Origin: WHSW01 sp963769945
Lineage (GTDB): Bacteria > Actinomycetota > Thermoleophilia > Solirubrobacterales > 70-9
DNA: 64,000 bases
Assembly: GCA_963769945.1 (NCBI GenBank)
Contig: CAVYOA010000013.1
Location: forward strand, 124,001-188,000
Direction: 5' to 3'
Every line of letters starts with the position of its first letter. Position 1 is the first letter of the stretch. The notes below the pieces were generated by a model that saw only the letters and a program-made list of their open reading frames with translations, was not told the DNA's origin and did not search any database. Shown piece after piece: positions 9,128-18,017 of this stretch. The translations under genes were made by a program, and so were the position numbers.

Positions 9128-10561
9128 GTGGACGATGTTCCGGACCGTGACGGTCCCCTCGACGAGTGCGGGGTGTTCGGCATCTACGCGCCCGGCCACG
9201 ATGTCGCCCGTCTCACTTACTTCGCGCTCTATGCGCTTCAGCATCGCGGCCAGGAGTCGGCCGGGATCGCGAGCTGCGAGGGCGGCCACATCACGACCTT
9301 GCGTGAGACCGGCCTCGTCTCGCAGGTCTTCGACGAGCAGAAGCTGCGAGCGCTCGACGGCGACATGGCGATCGGCCACGTCCGCTACTCGACGACCGGC
9401 GGCAGCTCGTGGGAGAACACCCAGCCGGTCTGGCGCGATGACGGCCGCGAGGTCGCCCTTGCCCACAACGGCAACCTGACCAACGCGGTCGAGCTCTACA
9501 ACGAGCTGCGCGAGCGCGAGATTTCGTTTCGCGGCAGCTCCGACTCGGAGATCATCGCGGCGCTGCTTTCGATCGAGGAAGTGCGGCCGATCGAGAACGC
9601 CGTCGCCGCCGTGATGCCGCGCCTCGAGGGCGCCTACTCGACCGTCGTCATGACCAAGCGCGCCGTCGTCGCCTTTCGCGACCCCCACGGAGTGCGCCCG
9701 CTTTCACTCGGCAAGCTCGGCGACCGCTGGTGCGTCGCCTCCGAGAGCTGCGCCTTCGACATCATCGGCGCCAAGCTCGTGCGCGAGGTCGCGCCCGGCG
9801 AGGCGGTCTCGCTGACCGCCGACGGGCTCGAGTCGCGCCAGGTCGTACCGACCGGCCGCAAGGCGCATTGCGTTTTCGAGCACATCTATTTCTCACGGCC
9901 CGATTCGCGGCTCGAAGGCCGTGTGTTGCAGGAGGTACGCGGCAAGATGGGTGAGATCCTCGCCCAAGAGGCGCCGGTCGAGGCCGACCTCGTGATCGCC
10001 GTTCCCGACTCCGGCAACGCGGCCGCCAACGGCTTCGCTCGCGCCTCAGGCTTGCCAAAGGATGACGGCCTGATCAAGAACCGCTACGTCGCCCGCACCT
10101 TCATCCAGCCAGGCCAGGAGCTGCGAAAGCACGGCTTGCGGATGAAGTTCAATCCGCTGCCGGAGATCGTCGCCGGCCAACGGGTGGTCGTCGTCGACGA
10201 CTCGATCGTCCGCGGCAACACGACGCGCCAGATCATCGGCATGCTGCGCGACGCCGGCGCCGCCGAGGTTCACCTGCGGATCTCGGCGCCACCAATCCGC
10301 AACCCATGCCACTACGGAGTCGACATGTCGACCCGTGAGGAGATGATCGCCCACGACCGAACCGTCGATGAGATCGCCACCGAGATCGGCGCCGACTCGC
10401 TCGCCTATCTCTCGCTCGACGGTGTCTATGAGGCCGTCGGAACACCCCGCGAGGTGCACTGCGATGCTTGCTTCACCGGCGACTACCCGCTCGGCGACGA
10501 CGGCGACGTCAGCGGCAAGTTCGCGCTCGAAGAGCTGCCCGTCGTGCAGGCCGCCCGCTAG
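9128..10561 (+). CDS. purF: Amidophosphoribosyltransferase PurF
   Basis: Commits PRPP to purine synthesis by making phosphoribosylamine from glutamine. The 477-aa protein starts with a short propeptide and then CGVFGIY, whose Cys (about residue 14) becomes the N-terminal nucleophile after processing. Later come the glutaminase signature ALQHRGQESAG and the PRPP site VVVDDSIVRGNT near residue 355. GTG 9128 is preceded by TAGCCT at 9116-9121 with a 6-nt gap and no Shine-Dalgarno, suggesting leaderless expression despite following purL. Confidence 0.97.
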   Translation: MDDVPDRDGPLDECGVFGIYAPGHDVARLTYFALYALQHRGQESAGIASCEGGHITTLRETGLVSQVFDEQKLRALDGDMAIGHVRYSTTGGSSWENTQPVWRDDGREVALAHNGNLTNAVELYNELREREISFRGSSDSEIIAALLSIEEVRPIENAVAAVMPRLEGAYSTVVMTKRAVVAFRDPHGVRPLSLGKLGDRWCVASESCAFDIIGAKLVREVAPGEAVSLTADGLESRQVVPTGRKAHCVFEHIYFSRPDSRLEGRVLQEVRGKMGEILAQEAPVEADLVIAVPDSGNAAANGFARASGLPKDDGLIKNRYVARTFIQPGQELRKHGLRMKFNPLPEIVAGQRVVVVDDSIVRGNTTRQIIGMLRDAGAAEVHLRISAPPIRNPCHYGVDMSTREEMIAHDRTVDEIATEIGADSLAYLSLDGVYEAVGTPREVHCDACFTGDYPLGDDGDVSGKFALEELPVVQAAR

Positions 10562-10577
10562 GTCGCGTGCCCACCGT

Positions 10578-10591
10578 GCAATCGCGATTGC
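10578..10591. repeat. 14-bp perfect palindrome between purF and recQ
   Basis: GCAATCGCGATTGC lies 17 bp after the purF stop and 42 bp before the recQ start. It could be an operator or the core of a weak terminator; no T-run follows. No known regulator consensus is claimed. Confidence 0.3.
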
Positions 10592-10633
10592 GGGGCGAAC
10601 TCTCCGCCGCCGCACGCTAGAGACTCTGAGCGA

Positions 10634-12179
10634 ATGACCGATCTCGACCTCAACGAGGCACTCGCGCGCCATTTCGGCCACGCCAGCTTTCGACCCGGCC
10701 AACAGGAGGCCGTCGAAGCCGCTGTCGTAGGCCGCGATCTGCTGCTGGTGATGCCGACTGGCGCCGGCAAGTCGCTTTGCTACCAGCTTCCCGCGCTTGT
10801 CTCCGGCCAGCTCACGGTGGTGGTCTCGCCGCTTGTCTCGCTGATGACCGATCAGGTCCAGAGCCTCGGCGGACGTGCGGGGCTGATCAACGCGCAGCGC
10901 GACGCGGCCGACAACCGCCGCGCTTTCGAGTTGGCCGTGAGCGGCGAGATGAAGATGCTCTACGTGGCCCCGGAACGCTTCGCGACGCCAGGCTTTGTCG
11001 ACCGCCTCGGCGCTGCCGACGTCGGGCTCTTCGTCGTCGACGAGGCGCACTGCGTGAGCCAATGGGGACACGACTTTCGCCCCGAGTATTTCCGCCTCGG
11101 CGAGGTCGCACGGGCGCTGCGCGCCGACTCCATCTTCGCGGCGACGGCGACGGCGACGCCGCAGGTTGCCAACGACATCGTCCGCCGCCTCGGCCTGCGC
11201 GAGCCGTTACGGATCACAACCGGCTTCGACCGCCCCAACCTCTCCTACGACGTCGTTCCGACCGGCTCGTCTCGCGCCAAGCAGGCCGCGACACTGGCCC
11301 TGCTGTCCGAAGCCCGATGCGCTGCCCGCGATCGTCTACGCGGGCACGCGCAAGAAGACCGACGAGACGGCGCGCTGGCTCTCGAGCGAGCTCGGCCGTC
11401 CGATCCCGGCGTATCACGCGGGCATGGAGCGCGAGGCGCGCGCCGAGTCACAGCGCGCGTTCATGGCCGGCGAGACTCCGGTCGTCGTCGCCACCAACGC
11501 CTTCGGCATGGGTGTCGACAAGGCGAACGTGCGCACCGTGATCCACGAGGTGGTGCCCTCGTCGCTGGAGGCCTACTACCAGGAGGCGGGCCGCGCCGGG
11601 CGCGACGGGCTGCCGTCGCGCTGCGTGCTGCTGGCCGAGAACCGCGACAAGGGCCTGCACGTGTTCTTCATCAACCAGGTCGATGACCCCGAGGCGAAGA
11701 ACCACCGCTGGCGCCAGTATCGCCAGGTCTGGGGTTTCGTCGAAGGTGATGCCTGCCGGCGACGGGCGATCCTGCGGCACTTCGGTGATCGCAGTGAGCC
11801 TGTGGCGCTGGAGCGCTGCTGTGACGTCTGCGATGGCGCGTTGGCCGTGGCGCAAGCTCCCAAGCGCAGCAGGCCGGCAAGCAGCCAGCCCTCATCGAGT
11901 GGAGGTGAAGGCCGCGAGAGCGTCGAGCGTGCGATCGTCGCCGTAGTCCGCGACGCACAGCCGAGCGTCGGGCGCACGAGGACCGTCGAGATCCTGCGTG
12001 GTGGGCGCAGCAAGGTGATCGTCAAGTACGACTACGACGAGCTGCCCGGCTATGGAGAGTTCAACGACTGGCGCGCCGACGAGCTGCTGCGCGAGGTCGA
12101 CGCGTTGATCGACGGCGGCATGCTGCGCTCGACCGGCGGCAAGTTCCCCAAGCTCGCCCTGACTGCACGCGCCGCTTGA
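10634..12179 (+). CDS. recQ: ATP-dependent DNA helicase RecQ (single-base frameshift)
   Basis: 3'-5' DNA helicase of the RecQ family. Frame one gives Walker A MPTGAGKSLCYQ near residue 39, the DEAH box VVDEAHCVSQWGHDFR near residue 137 and ATATATP. The reading then moves one base at about 11309 and continues with GMGVDKANVRTVIHE, YYQEAGRAGRDG and the zinc-cluster cysteines of CRRRAILRHFGD...CCDVC. Removing one base gives a continuous 514-aa protein with a C-terminal RQC/winged-helix-like region. Both halves are fully conserved, so an indel error is more likely than a dead gene. purN starts on its stop codon (TTGA). Confidence 0.9.
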
Positions 12180-12802
12180 GCAGCGACTTTCGCATCGCCG
12201 TCCTCGCCTCAGGCACGGGGACCAACCTGCAAGCGATCCTCGATCAGGTCCACGGGCGCGATGGGATCGAAGTCGTCGCCGTCGGCTCCGACAAGCCTGA
12301 CGCCCGCGCCCTCGAACGAGCCGCGGCACTGGAGATCGAAACGGCCGTCTTCAGGGCTGGCGATCACCCGAGCCGCGAGGTGCGCGATCTGGCGATCGCC
12401 GACTGGCTCGAGGGCGTGGGCGTGGACCTCGTCGTGCTCGCCGGCTACATGCAGCTGCTCTCGCCCGCGTTCATCGAGCGCTTTTGCACGCAGATCATCA
12501 ATGTTCACCCCGCTCTGCTGCCCTCGTTCGCCGGGCTCGACGCCGTCGGCCAAGCGCTCGAGCACGGAGTTGCTGTGACGGGGGTGACCGTGCATTACGT
12601 CGACGAGGGCGTCGATTCGGGTCCGATCATCCTCCAGCGTGCGGTGCCGATCCCGACCGACCGCGACCGCGAGGCGCTGGAGGCGGCGATCCAGTCGACC
12701 GAGCACGCGCTGCTGCCGCGCGCGATCACGATGATCGCGGCCGGGCGGGTCTCGGTGGCGCCCGGGACGCGAGTTGTTCGGATTGCCGCAGAGCACGAAT
12801 AG
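12176..12802 (+). CDS. purN: Phosphoribosylglycinamide formyltransferase PurN
   Basis: Transfers a formyl group from 10-formyl-THF to GAR, the third step of purine synthesis. The 208-aa protein has VLASGTGTNLQAIL at the N-terminus, the catalytic Asn/His block INVHPALLPSF near residue 106 and the conserved VHYVDEGVDSGPII with the catalytic Asp. TTG 12176 overlaps the recQ stop. It sits directly before purH, which also uses 10-formyl-THF. Confidence 0.96.
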   Translation: MSSDFRIAVLASGTGTNLQAILDQVHGRDGIEVVAVGSDKPDARALERAAALEIETAVFRAGDHPSREVRDLAIADWLEGVGVDLVVLAGYMQLLSPAFIERFCTQIINVHPALLPSFAGLDAVGQALEHGVAVTGVTVHYVDEGVDSGPIILQRAVPIPTDRDREALEAAIQSTEHALLPRAITMIAAGRVSVAPGTRVVRIAAEHE

Positions 12803-12812
12803 ACTCGCGGCG

Positions 12813-14420
12813 ATGAGCGTCGAAGCCGAGATAGAGGAGGGCGGCGCAGCTCCGGACGGTGAGGGACTCAGCGTCCGGCGGGCGCTGATCTCGGTTTCCG
12901 ACAAGACCGGAGTGGTCGATTTCGCTCGCACCCTGGGCGAGCTCGGGGTCGAGATTCTCTCGACGGGAGGCACTGCGGCCGCGATTCGCGACGCCGGTGT
13001 CGAGGTCACCGACGTGGCCGAGTTCACCGGGTCGCCCGAGATCCTCGATGGCCGGGTGAAGACACTTCATCCGCGCTTGCACGCCGCGCTGCTGGCCCGG
13101 CGAGACGATCCAGAGCACATGTCGACGCTCGAGGCCGAAGGGATCGAGCCGATCGATCTCGTCTGTGTGAACCTCTACCCGTTCGAGGAGACCGTGGCCA
13201 GCGCCAGCGTGACGGAGCAGACCGCGATCGAGAACATCGACGTCGGCGGCCCGACGATGATCCGCGCCGCGGCAAAGAACCATCGCGACGTTGCCATCGT
13301 CGTCAGGCCCGAGAGCTACGACGCGGTCCTCGCCGAGATCGGCGAGCTCGGCTCGATCTCGGCCGAGACCCGTCACTGGCTCGCGAATGAGGCATTCGCA
13401 CATACCGCCGCCTACGACGCTGCGATCAGCCGCTGGTTCGGCATGCGCTACGAGGTCTTTCCGAGCCACTTCGTGATGTCGTACGAGAAGCTGCTCGACC
13501 TCTCCTACGGCGAGAACCCCCATCAGAAGGCGGCGCTCTACGTCGAGTCGCCGGCTCGCGAGCATGTGCTCTCAGGCGTCAGCAAGCTGCATGGCAAGGC
13601 GCTCTCGTTCAACAACGTGCTCGACCTCGACTCGGCGCGGCGCCTGCTCGACGAGTTCACCGAGACGGCGTGCGTGATCGTCAAGCACAACAACCCCTGC
13701 GGCGCGGCGATCGGCGAAACCGCGCGTGAGGCCTACGAGAAGGCCTTTGCCTGCGACCCCGTTTCCGCGTTCGGCGGGGTTATCGTCTGCAACCGGCCGA
13801 TCCCCGTGGATCTGGCCGAGCGCCTTAACGAGCAGTTCGTCGAGGTCCTGCTTGCCCCGGGGTTCGAGCCCGACGCGCTCGAAGTGCTGCAGCGAAAGGA
13901 GGCGATCCGGATCCTCGATGGCGAACCGGGCACCTATGAACCGCGCGAGCGCGACGTCAAGCGTGTCCGCGGGGGCCTTCTCGCTCAAGACGCCGACCGC
14001 ATCGAAGAGACGCGCGAGTCGATGACGGTGGTCACGGCCGCGCAGCCGACCGAGGCGCAGTGGCAGGACCTTCTGTTCGCCTGGAAGGTCTGTCGCCATG
14101 TCCGCTCCAACGCGATCGTCTTTGCCCGCGAAGGCGCCACGCTCGGCGTCGGCGCCGGTCAAATGAGCCGCGTCGACTCGACCAGGATCGCCGTCGAGAA
14201 GGCCCAGGACGCCTTCGGGAGCGACCGGCCGCTGGAGGGTTCCGTGGTCGCCTCCGATGCCTTCTTTCCATTCGCCGATGGTCCTTTGGCGGCCATCGAA
14301 GCTGGCGCGAGAGCGGTAATTCAGCCGGGTGGATCGAAGCGCGATCCCGAGGTCGTCGCCGCCTGCGACGAGGCCGGCGCGTCGATGGTGTTCACAGGCA
14401 AACGTCATTTCCGCCATTGA
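12813..14420 (+). CDS. purH: Bifunctional AICAR transformylase / IMP cyclohydrolase PurH
   Basis: Completes IMP synthesis. The 535-aa protein has the N-terminal cyclohydrolase domain (ALISVSDKTGVVDFA, STGGTAAAIRDAG, DGRVKTLHPRLH) and a C-terminal transformylase domain with SYGENPHQKAALY and the catalytic-site motif KHNNPCGAA near residue 290. GAGQMSRVDS near the end is also typical. ATG 12813 is chosen because the upstream in-frame region lies inside purN; the hexamer TAGACT at 12800-12805, 7 nt upstream, includes the purN stop codon and may be a leaderless promoter. Confidence 0.97.
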   Translation: MSVEAEIEEGGAAPDGEGLSVRRALISVSDKTGVVDFARTLGELGVEILSTGGTAAAIRDAGVEVTDVAEFTGSPEILDGRVKTLHPRLHAALLARRDDPEHMSTLEAEGIEPIDLVCVNLYPFEETVASASVTEQTAIENIDVGGPTMIRAAAKNHRDVAIVVRPESYDAVLAEIGELGSISAETRHWLANEAFAHTAAYDAAISRWFGMRYEVFPSHFVMSYEKLLDLSYGENPHQKAALYVESPAREHVLSGVSKLHGKALSFNNVLDLDSARRLLDEFTETACVIVKHNNPCGAAIGETAREAYEKAFACDPVSAFGGVIVCNRPIPVDLAERLNEQFVEVLLAPGFEPDALEVLQRKEAIRILDGEPGTYEPRERDVKRVRGGLLAQDADRIEETRESMTVVTAAQPTEAQWQDLLFAWKVCRHVRSNAIVFAREGATLGVGAGQMSRVDSTRIAVEKAQDAFGSDRPLEGSVVASDAFFPFADGPLAAIEAGARAVIQPGGSKRDPEVVAACDEAGASMVFTGKRHFRH

Positions 14421-14443
14421 GCGGCGTCCTCGATTAGAGAGTT

Positions 14444-14472
14444 CTCAGGAAGCCCTCAGGCTGGTCTCATGG
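14444..14472 (+). promoter_or_regulatory. Three 11-bp-phased CTCAGG-like direct repeats
   Basis: CTCAGG begins at 14444 and again at 14455, and CTCATGG begins at 14466, exactly one helical turn apart each time. Direct repeats of this type are bound by OmpR-family regulators, and the sequence resembles boxes described for actinobacterial MprA. The repeats end 21 bp before the GTG of the secreted-protein/kinase/regulator operon, which fits autoregulation by that operon's own response regulator. Binding is inferred. Confidence 0.5.
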
Positions 14473-14493
14473 CCGTTCGCGAGATTGAGGCCG

Positions 14494-14982
14494 GTGATCA
14501 CTCGAATCGCATTGGCCCTCGCGCTCTTGGCGACAGCGGGCGCGATATTTGCGTTGCCCGAGCTGCTTGCCAGCGATCCCGAGATTGAGGTCGAGTCGAT
14601 CAAGCTCAGCCCCAGCGGCAATATCGGCGAAGATGACCGGCGTGGCGCGGGAGATGAGGCTGATCGAGGACGCAATCGCAACCGCTCCGGTGACGGCAAC
14701 GGCGACCGAGCGCGGACAACGTCGCCGCCTGTGCAGACCGAGGAGCCTGTCGCTACCGAGACGGTCGCGCCCATTCCGGCTCCTGCCCCAGCACCGGCCC
14801 CGGTGCCCGCAGGGGACGACGACGCCGGTGAGGCCGAAGACGCAGGTGATGACAAGGGCGACTCGTCTGCCCAGGGCGCAGCGCCGAACGTGAGCCCGCC
14901 CGCCGCACCGCCGGCCCCGGCGCCCTCGCCTGCCCCCGCGCCGATCGAGGCCGACGACGACGCGGAAGCCGATGACGACTGA
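14494..14982 (+). CDS. Small secreted acidic Pro/Ala-rich protein heading a two-component operon
   Basis: A 162-aa protein starting at GTG 14494 with a hydrophobic signal or anchor (IALALALLATAGAIFALP, residues 4-21). The rest is low complexity: an Arg/Gly/Asp stretch near residues 45-70, PAPAPAPAP repeats and a tail ending in DDDAEADDD. The GTG has GAGG upstream, and the C-terminus overlaps the histidine kinase by 11 bp, so the genes are coupled. The acidic tail could bind cations or shape the signal seen by the kinase, which is only inference. No domain family is recognised. Confidence 0.6.
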   Translation: MITRIALALALLATAGAIFALPELLASDPEIEVESIKLSPSGNIGEDDRRGAGDEADRGRNRNRSGDGNGDRARTTSPPVQTEEPVATETVAPIPAPAPAPAPVPAGDDDAGEAEDAGDDKGDSSAQGAAPNVSPPAAPPAPAPSPAPAPIEADDDAEADDD

Positions 14983-16462
14983 GCCCGTCGAGGTCGAAAC
15001 GAAGCGACCATTTGCCCGCAGGATCACCGGCGGCGTTCGGGCCAGGATCCTCGCCTCGTATGTGATCTTGCTCGCGATCACCGCTGCCGCGTCGGTCATC
15101 GCGGTACGCCAGGTGCTGCTCGTGCGCCTCGACGACCGCGTCGAGGAGGACCTGCAGCAGGAGGTGGCGGAGTTCCGGGCGCTCGCCGACACCGGCATCG
15201 ACCCCGAGACCCGTTTGCCATTCGGCGACGATGTCGACGCGATCTTCAGGACCTACCTCGAGCGCAACGTGCCCGACGACGACGAGGAGCTGATCACGGT
15301 GCCGCGACGTGGCGCAGCAAGCCGCGATGCCGGCGACAACACGACCAGCTTCTCGTTCGGCGACTTCGTCGACAGCTGGCGCACCCTGGAGCAGGTCGAA
15401 CGCGGGGACATCGACACGCCAGGCGGACCGGTGCGCTATGTCGCGGTCCCGGTCGAGGGCGACACCTCGACGCTCGGGACGTTCGTCGTCGCCAGCTTCA
15501 TCGCCGACGAGCGCGAGGAGGTCGACGAGGCGATCAGGATCGTTGCGCTCGTTGCCGGAGGCGTGCTGCTGCTGGGCTCGATCGTCGCCTTCTCGATCGT
15601 CGGTCGTGTGATCGCCCCCCTGAGCGAACTCTCAGACGCCACCCGCTCGGTGTCCGAGACGCAGATGACCCGTCGCATCCAAGTCGAGGGCGACGACGAG
15701 ATCGCCGACCTTGCCCGCCATTTCAACCGCATGCTCGATCGCCTGCAGATCGCCTTCGCCAGCCAGCGCGAGTTCATCCGCGATGTCAGCCACGAACTGC
15801 GCACCCCGATCGCGATCTCCCAAGGCCACCTCGAGTTGCTCGCTCAGGGCCACCTCTCCGACCCGTCCGACCGCCGCGAGGCGATCGCGCTAGTAAACGG
15901 CGAGCTCGAGCGCATGAGCCGTTTCGTCGACGAGCTGCTGCTGCTGGCCAAGTCCGAGAGCGCCAACTTCCTCGAGCTCGAGACCGTTCCTCTCGATGGT
16001 CTATCCGAGGAGCTGGTCGCCAAGGCCAGCGGGATCGCCGACCGTAACTGGCGCCTCGACGAGACGGCGTCGCGCTCGATCGTCGCCGATCGCCAGCGCC
16101 TGACCCAGGCTGTTGTCAACCTGGCCCAGAACGCGGTCGCCCACACCGACGTCGGGGACGAGATCGGGATCGGGGCGGCGGTCAACGGCACCGAGGCCAC
16201 GATCTGGGTCCGAGACACCGGCGTCGGCATTCCGGCGAGCGAGCAGTCGAGGATCTTTCAGCGATTCTCACGTGGGTTGCACAGCCGCGGACGCTATGAG
16301 GGCACGGGGATCGGGCTTGCGATCGTGCGCGCGATTGCCGAAGCGCATGGCGGGCGCGTCTCGGTCGCGAGCCAACCGGGCGAGGGCTCGCGCTTCGAGA
16401 TCGTGATCCCGATCGAACAACAAGACCCGGACCACGCGTGGGAGATGGAGGTGGGCCGGTGA
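14972..16462 (+). CDS. Membrane sensor histidine kinase
   Basis: A 496-aa transmembrane kinase. Membrane segments lie near residues 25-46 and 190-213, with an extracytoplasmic sensor region of about 145 residues between them. A HAMP linker follows, then HisKA with DVSHELRTP (phosphoacceptor His near 274), an N-box QNAVAHTD, the G1 motif VRDTGVGIP near 413 and G2 GTGIGLAIV near 445. It overlaps the preceding secreted-protein gene, and its stop overlaps the response-regulator start (GTGA). The architecture is that of EnvZ/MprB-type kinases; the stimulus is unknown. Confidence 0.95.
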   Translation: MTTEPVEVETKRPFARRITGGVRARILASYVILLAITAAASVIAVRQVLLVRLDDRVEEDLQQEVAEFRALADTGIDPETRLPFGDDVDAIFRTYLERNVPDDDEELITVPRRGAASRDAGDNTTSFSFGDFVDSWRTLEQVERGDIDTPGGPVRYVAVPVEGDTSTLGTFVVASFIADEREEVDEAIRIVALVAGGVLLLGSIVAFSIVGRVIAPLSELSDATRSVSETQMTRRIQVEGDDEIADLARHFNRMLDRLQIAFASQREFIRDVSHELRTPIAISQGHLELLAQGHLSDPSDRREAIALVNGELERMSRFVDELLLLAKSESANFLELETVPLDGLSEELVAKASGIADRNWRLDETASRSIVADRQRLTQAVVNLAQNAVAHTDVGDEIGIGAAVNGTEATIWVRDTGVGIPASEQSRIFQRFSRGLHSRGRYEGTGIGLAIVRAIAEAHGGRVSVASQPGEGSRFEIVIPIEQQDPDHAWEMEVGR

Positions 16463-17118
16463 GCCGGATTCTGATCGTCGAGGACGAGCCTGGGATGTCG
16501 AGCTTCATCGACAAGGGGCTGTCATCGCGCGGCCATGCGACGAAGCTGTGCGAGGACGGCGCCTCGGCGACGGCGATCGCCTCCGACAGCGACTTCGACC
16601 TCGTCATCCTCGACCTTGGCCTGCCCGACATCGATGGCCTCAGCGTGCTGCGCGAGATCCGTCGCCGCGGGGAGCGCATGCCGGTGATCGTGCTCACTGC
16701 GCGCGACGATCTCAACGACAAGGTCGAGGGCCTCGACGCCGGCGCCACCGACTACGTGACCAAGCCGTTCAAGCTCGAGGAGCTGCTGGCGCGCGTGCGG
16801 GTCCAGCTTCGCGACGATCGCGGCGGTGACCCCACAGTGTTCGAGACCGGTGGTGTGACGCTCGACGTCCGCACCCGAAAGGCGACGGCCAACGGCGCGA
16901 TCGTCGACCTCACCGCGCGCGAGTTCACCATGCTGGAGACGTTCATGCGCCACGCTGGCCAGGTGCTCTCGCGCGAGCAGCTGCTCGCGCACGTCTGGGG
17001 ATATGACTACGACCCCGGCTCAAACGTGGTCGAGGTCTACGTCAGCTACCTGCGCCGCAAGCTCGGTGAGGGGACGATCGAGACCGTGCGCGGGATGGGC
17101 TACCGCTTGGCGGAGTGA
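16459..17118 (+). CDS. OmpR-family response regulator
   Basis: A 219-aa transcription regulator. The receiver domain has IVEDEPGM at the N-terminus, the phosphoacceptor Asp in VILDLGLPDIDG near residue 52, the conserved Thr/Ala switch and the Lys of VTKPFKLEELL. The C-terminal winged helix contains LTAREFTMLE and VVEVYVSYLRRKLG. GTG 16459 overlaps the kinase stop; the alternative start at 16438 only adds residues translated from the kinase 3' end. The phased CTCAGG repeats upstream of the operon are its likely target. The 3' end overlaps the convergent kinase-like gene by 19 bp. Confidence 0.96.
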   Translation: MSRILIVEDEPGMSSFIDKGLSSRGHATKLCEDGASATAIASDSDFDLVILDLGLPDIDGLSVLREIRRRGERMPVIVLTARDDLNDKVEGLDAGATDYVTKPFKLEELLARVRVQLRDDRGGDPTVFETGGVTLDVRTRKATANGAIVDLTAREFTMLETFMRHAGQVLSREQLLAHVWGYDYDPGSNVVEVYVSYLRRKLGEGTIETVRGMGYRLAE

Positions 17119-18017
17119 GCGCGCGCTCGGTCTGCGGCCCAGCGGCGCTCGGTGTCAGGCAGCTCGGCGAGTTGCTCCAGGCGAACCATGAGCTCGCCGA
17201 TCAGCGGGCGGTCGTCGGGTTCGGACTCAAGGCAGTCGGCGATCAACTCATCCAGATCAGCGTCGAGGTCGGGCCTGACGCTCGCAGCGCGGCGAACCGC
17301 TCCCTCGAGTTGCGGATAGCGGGGCGCCGGTGCGTCGCTGCTCTCGCTCGCGGACGGCAGGCTGTCCCAGGCCGCGGGGTCATTGTCGAACGGCCCCTCG
17401 CCTGAGGCCGCTTCGAAGAGCACGGCCCCGAGCCCCCAGACGTCTGCGGGCGGACCTAGCTTGCCGCCGCGGGCCTGCTCGGGAGAGAGATAGAGCCAGG
17501 TACCGATGCCGGGCGGAGCTTCGCCGGGGGGTCGAACGAGGCTGAGGTCGATGAGCTTTGCCCGTCCGGCCTCGGCGATCACGTTCGAGGGCTTGAGATC
17601 GAGATGAAGGAAGCCGTGGCGATGCAGGTAGGCGATCGCCGAGCCGAGCTGGAGGCCGAGGTGGGCGACATCGCCGGCCCCGGCGGGTGGGCCTTCAGCG
17701 ATCTCGACCGAGAGCGTTGCTCCGGTCAGCGTCTCCATCACCACCATTGCGCGCGGCTCGGCGAGGGTCTCGTAGGCGCGAACGATGTGCGGATGGGTGA
17801 AGTGCTCGAGCAGCTCGCCCTCGCGCAGCAGCGCCTCGCGGCGGCGAGCGCAGTCGCGATCCGGTCGCAGCGCCTTGACGATGCAGCGAGCCGCCCGGTC
17901 GGAGCTCCAAACGTCATAGACATCGAGATCGTTACCGCGACGCAGATGCTCGATCGCCTCGTATCCGGGCGCGAGCTGGTCGCCCGGCGCCACCGGCGGA
18001 ATCGACCCAGCGCTCAC
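17100..18017 (-). CDS. Serine/threonine protein kinase-like protein
   Basis: A 305-aa protein with a eukaryotic-like kinase fold and no transmembrane or PASTA region. The VAIK-type Lys is in IVKAL near residue 55. The catalytic loop reads HLDLKPSN near residue 150 (HRD replaced by HLD) and the DFG position reads DLS, a common variant in atypical kinases. SPEQARGG and PPADVWGLG follow. The glycine-rich loop is poorly conserved, so activity is plausible but uncertain. GTG 18017 overlaps the stop of the ABC exporter by 4 bp, so the two are translated together and may be functionally linked. Confidence 0.8.
   Translation of the reverse strand: MSAGSIPPVAPGDQLAPGYEAIEHLRRGNDLDVYDVWSSDRAARCIVKALRPDRDCARRREALLREGELLEHFTHPHIVRAYETLAEPRAMVVMETLTGATLSVEIAEGPPAGAGDVAHLGLQLGSAIAYLHRHGFLHLDLKPSNVIAEAGRAKLIDLSLVRPPGEAPPGIGTWLYLSPEQARGGKLGPPADVWGLGAVLFEAASGEGPFDNDPAAWDSLPSASESSDAPAPRYPQLEGAVRRAASVRPDLDADLDELIADCLESEPDDRPLIGELMVRLEQLAELPDTERRWAADRARAHSAKR

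Noticed and set aside
14760..14980. PA-repeat and poly-Asp stretch as a DNA repeat element
   Set aside because: The repetition is protein low complexity within a coupled coding gene; codons vary, so it is not a DNA repeat family.
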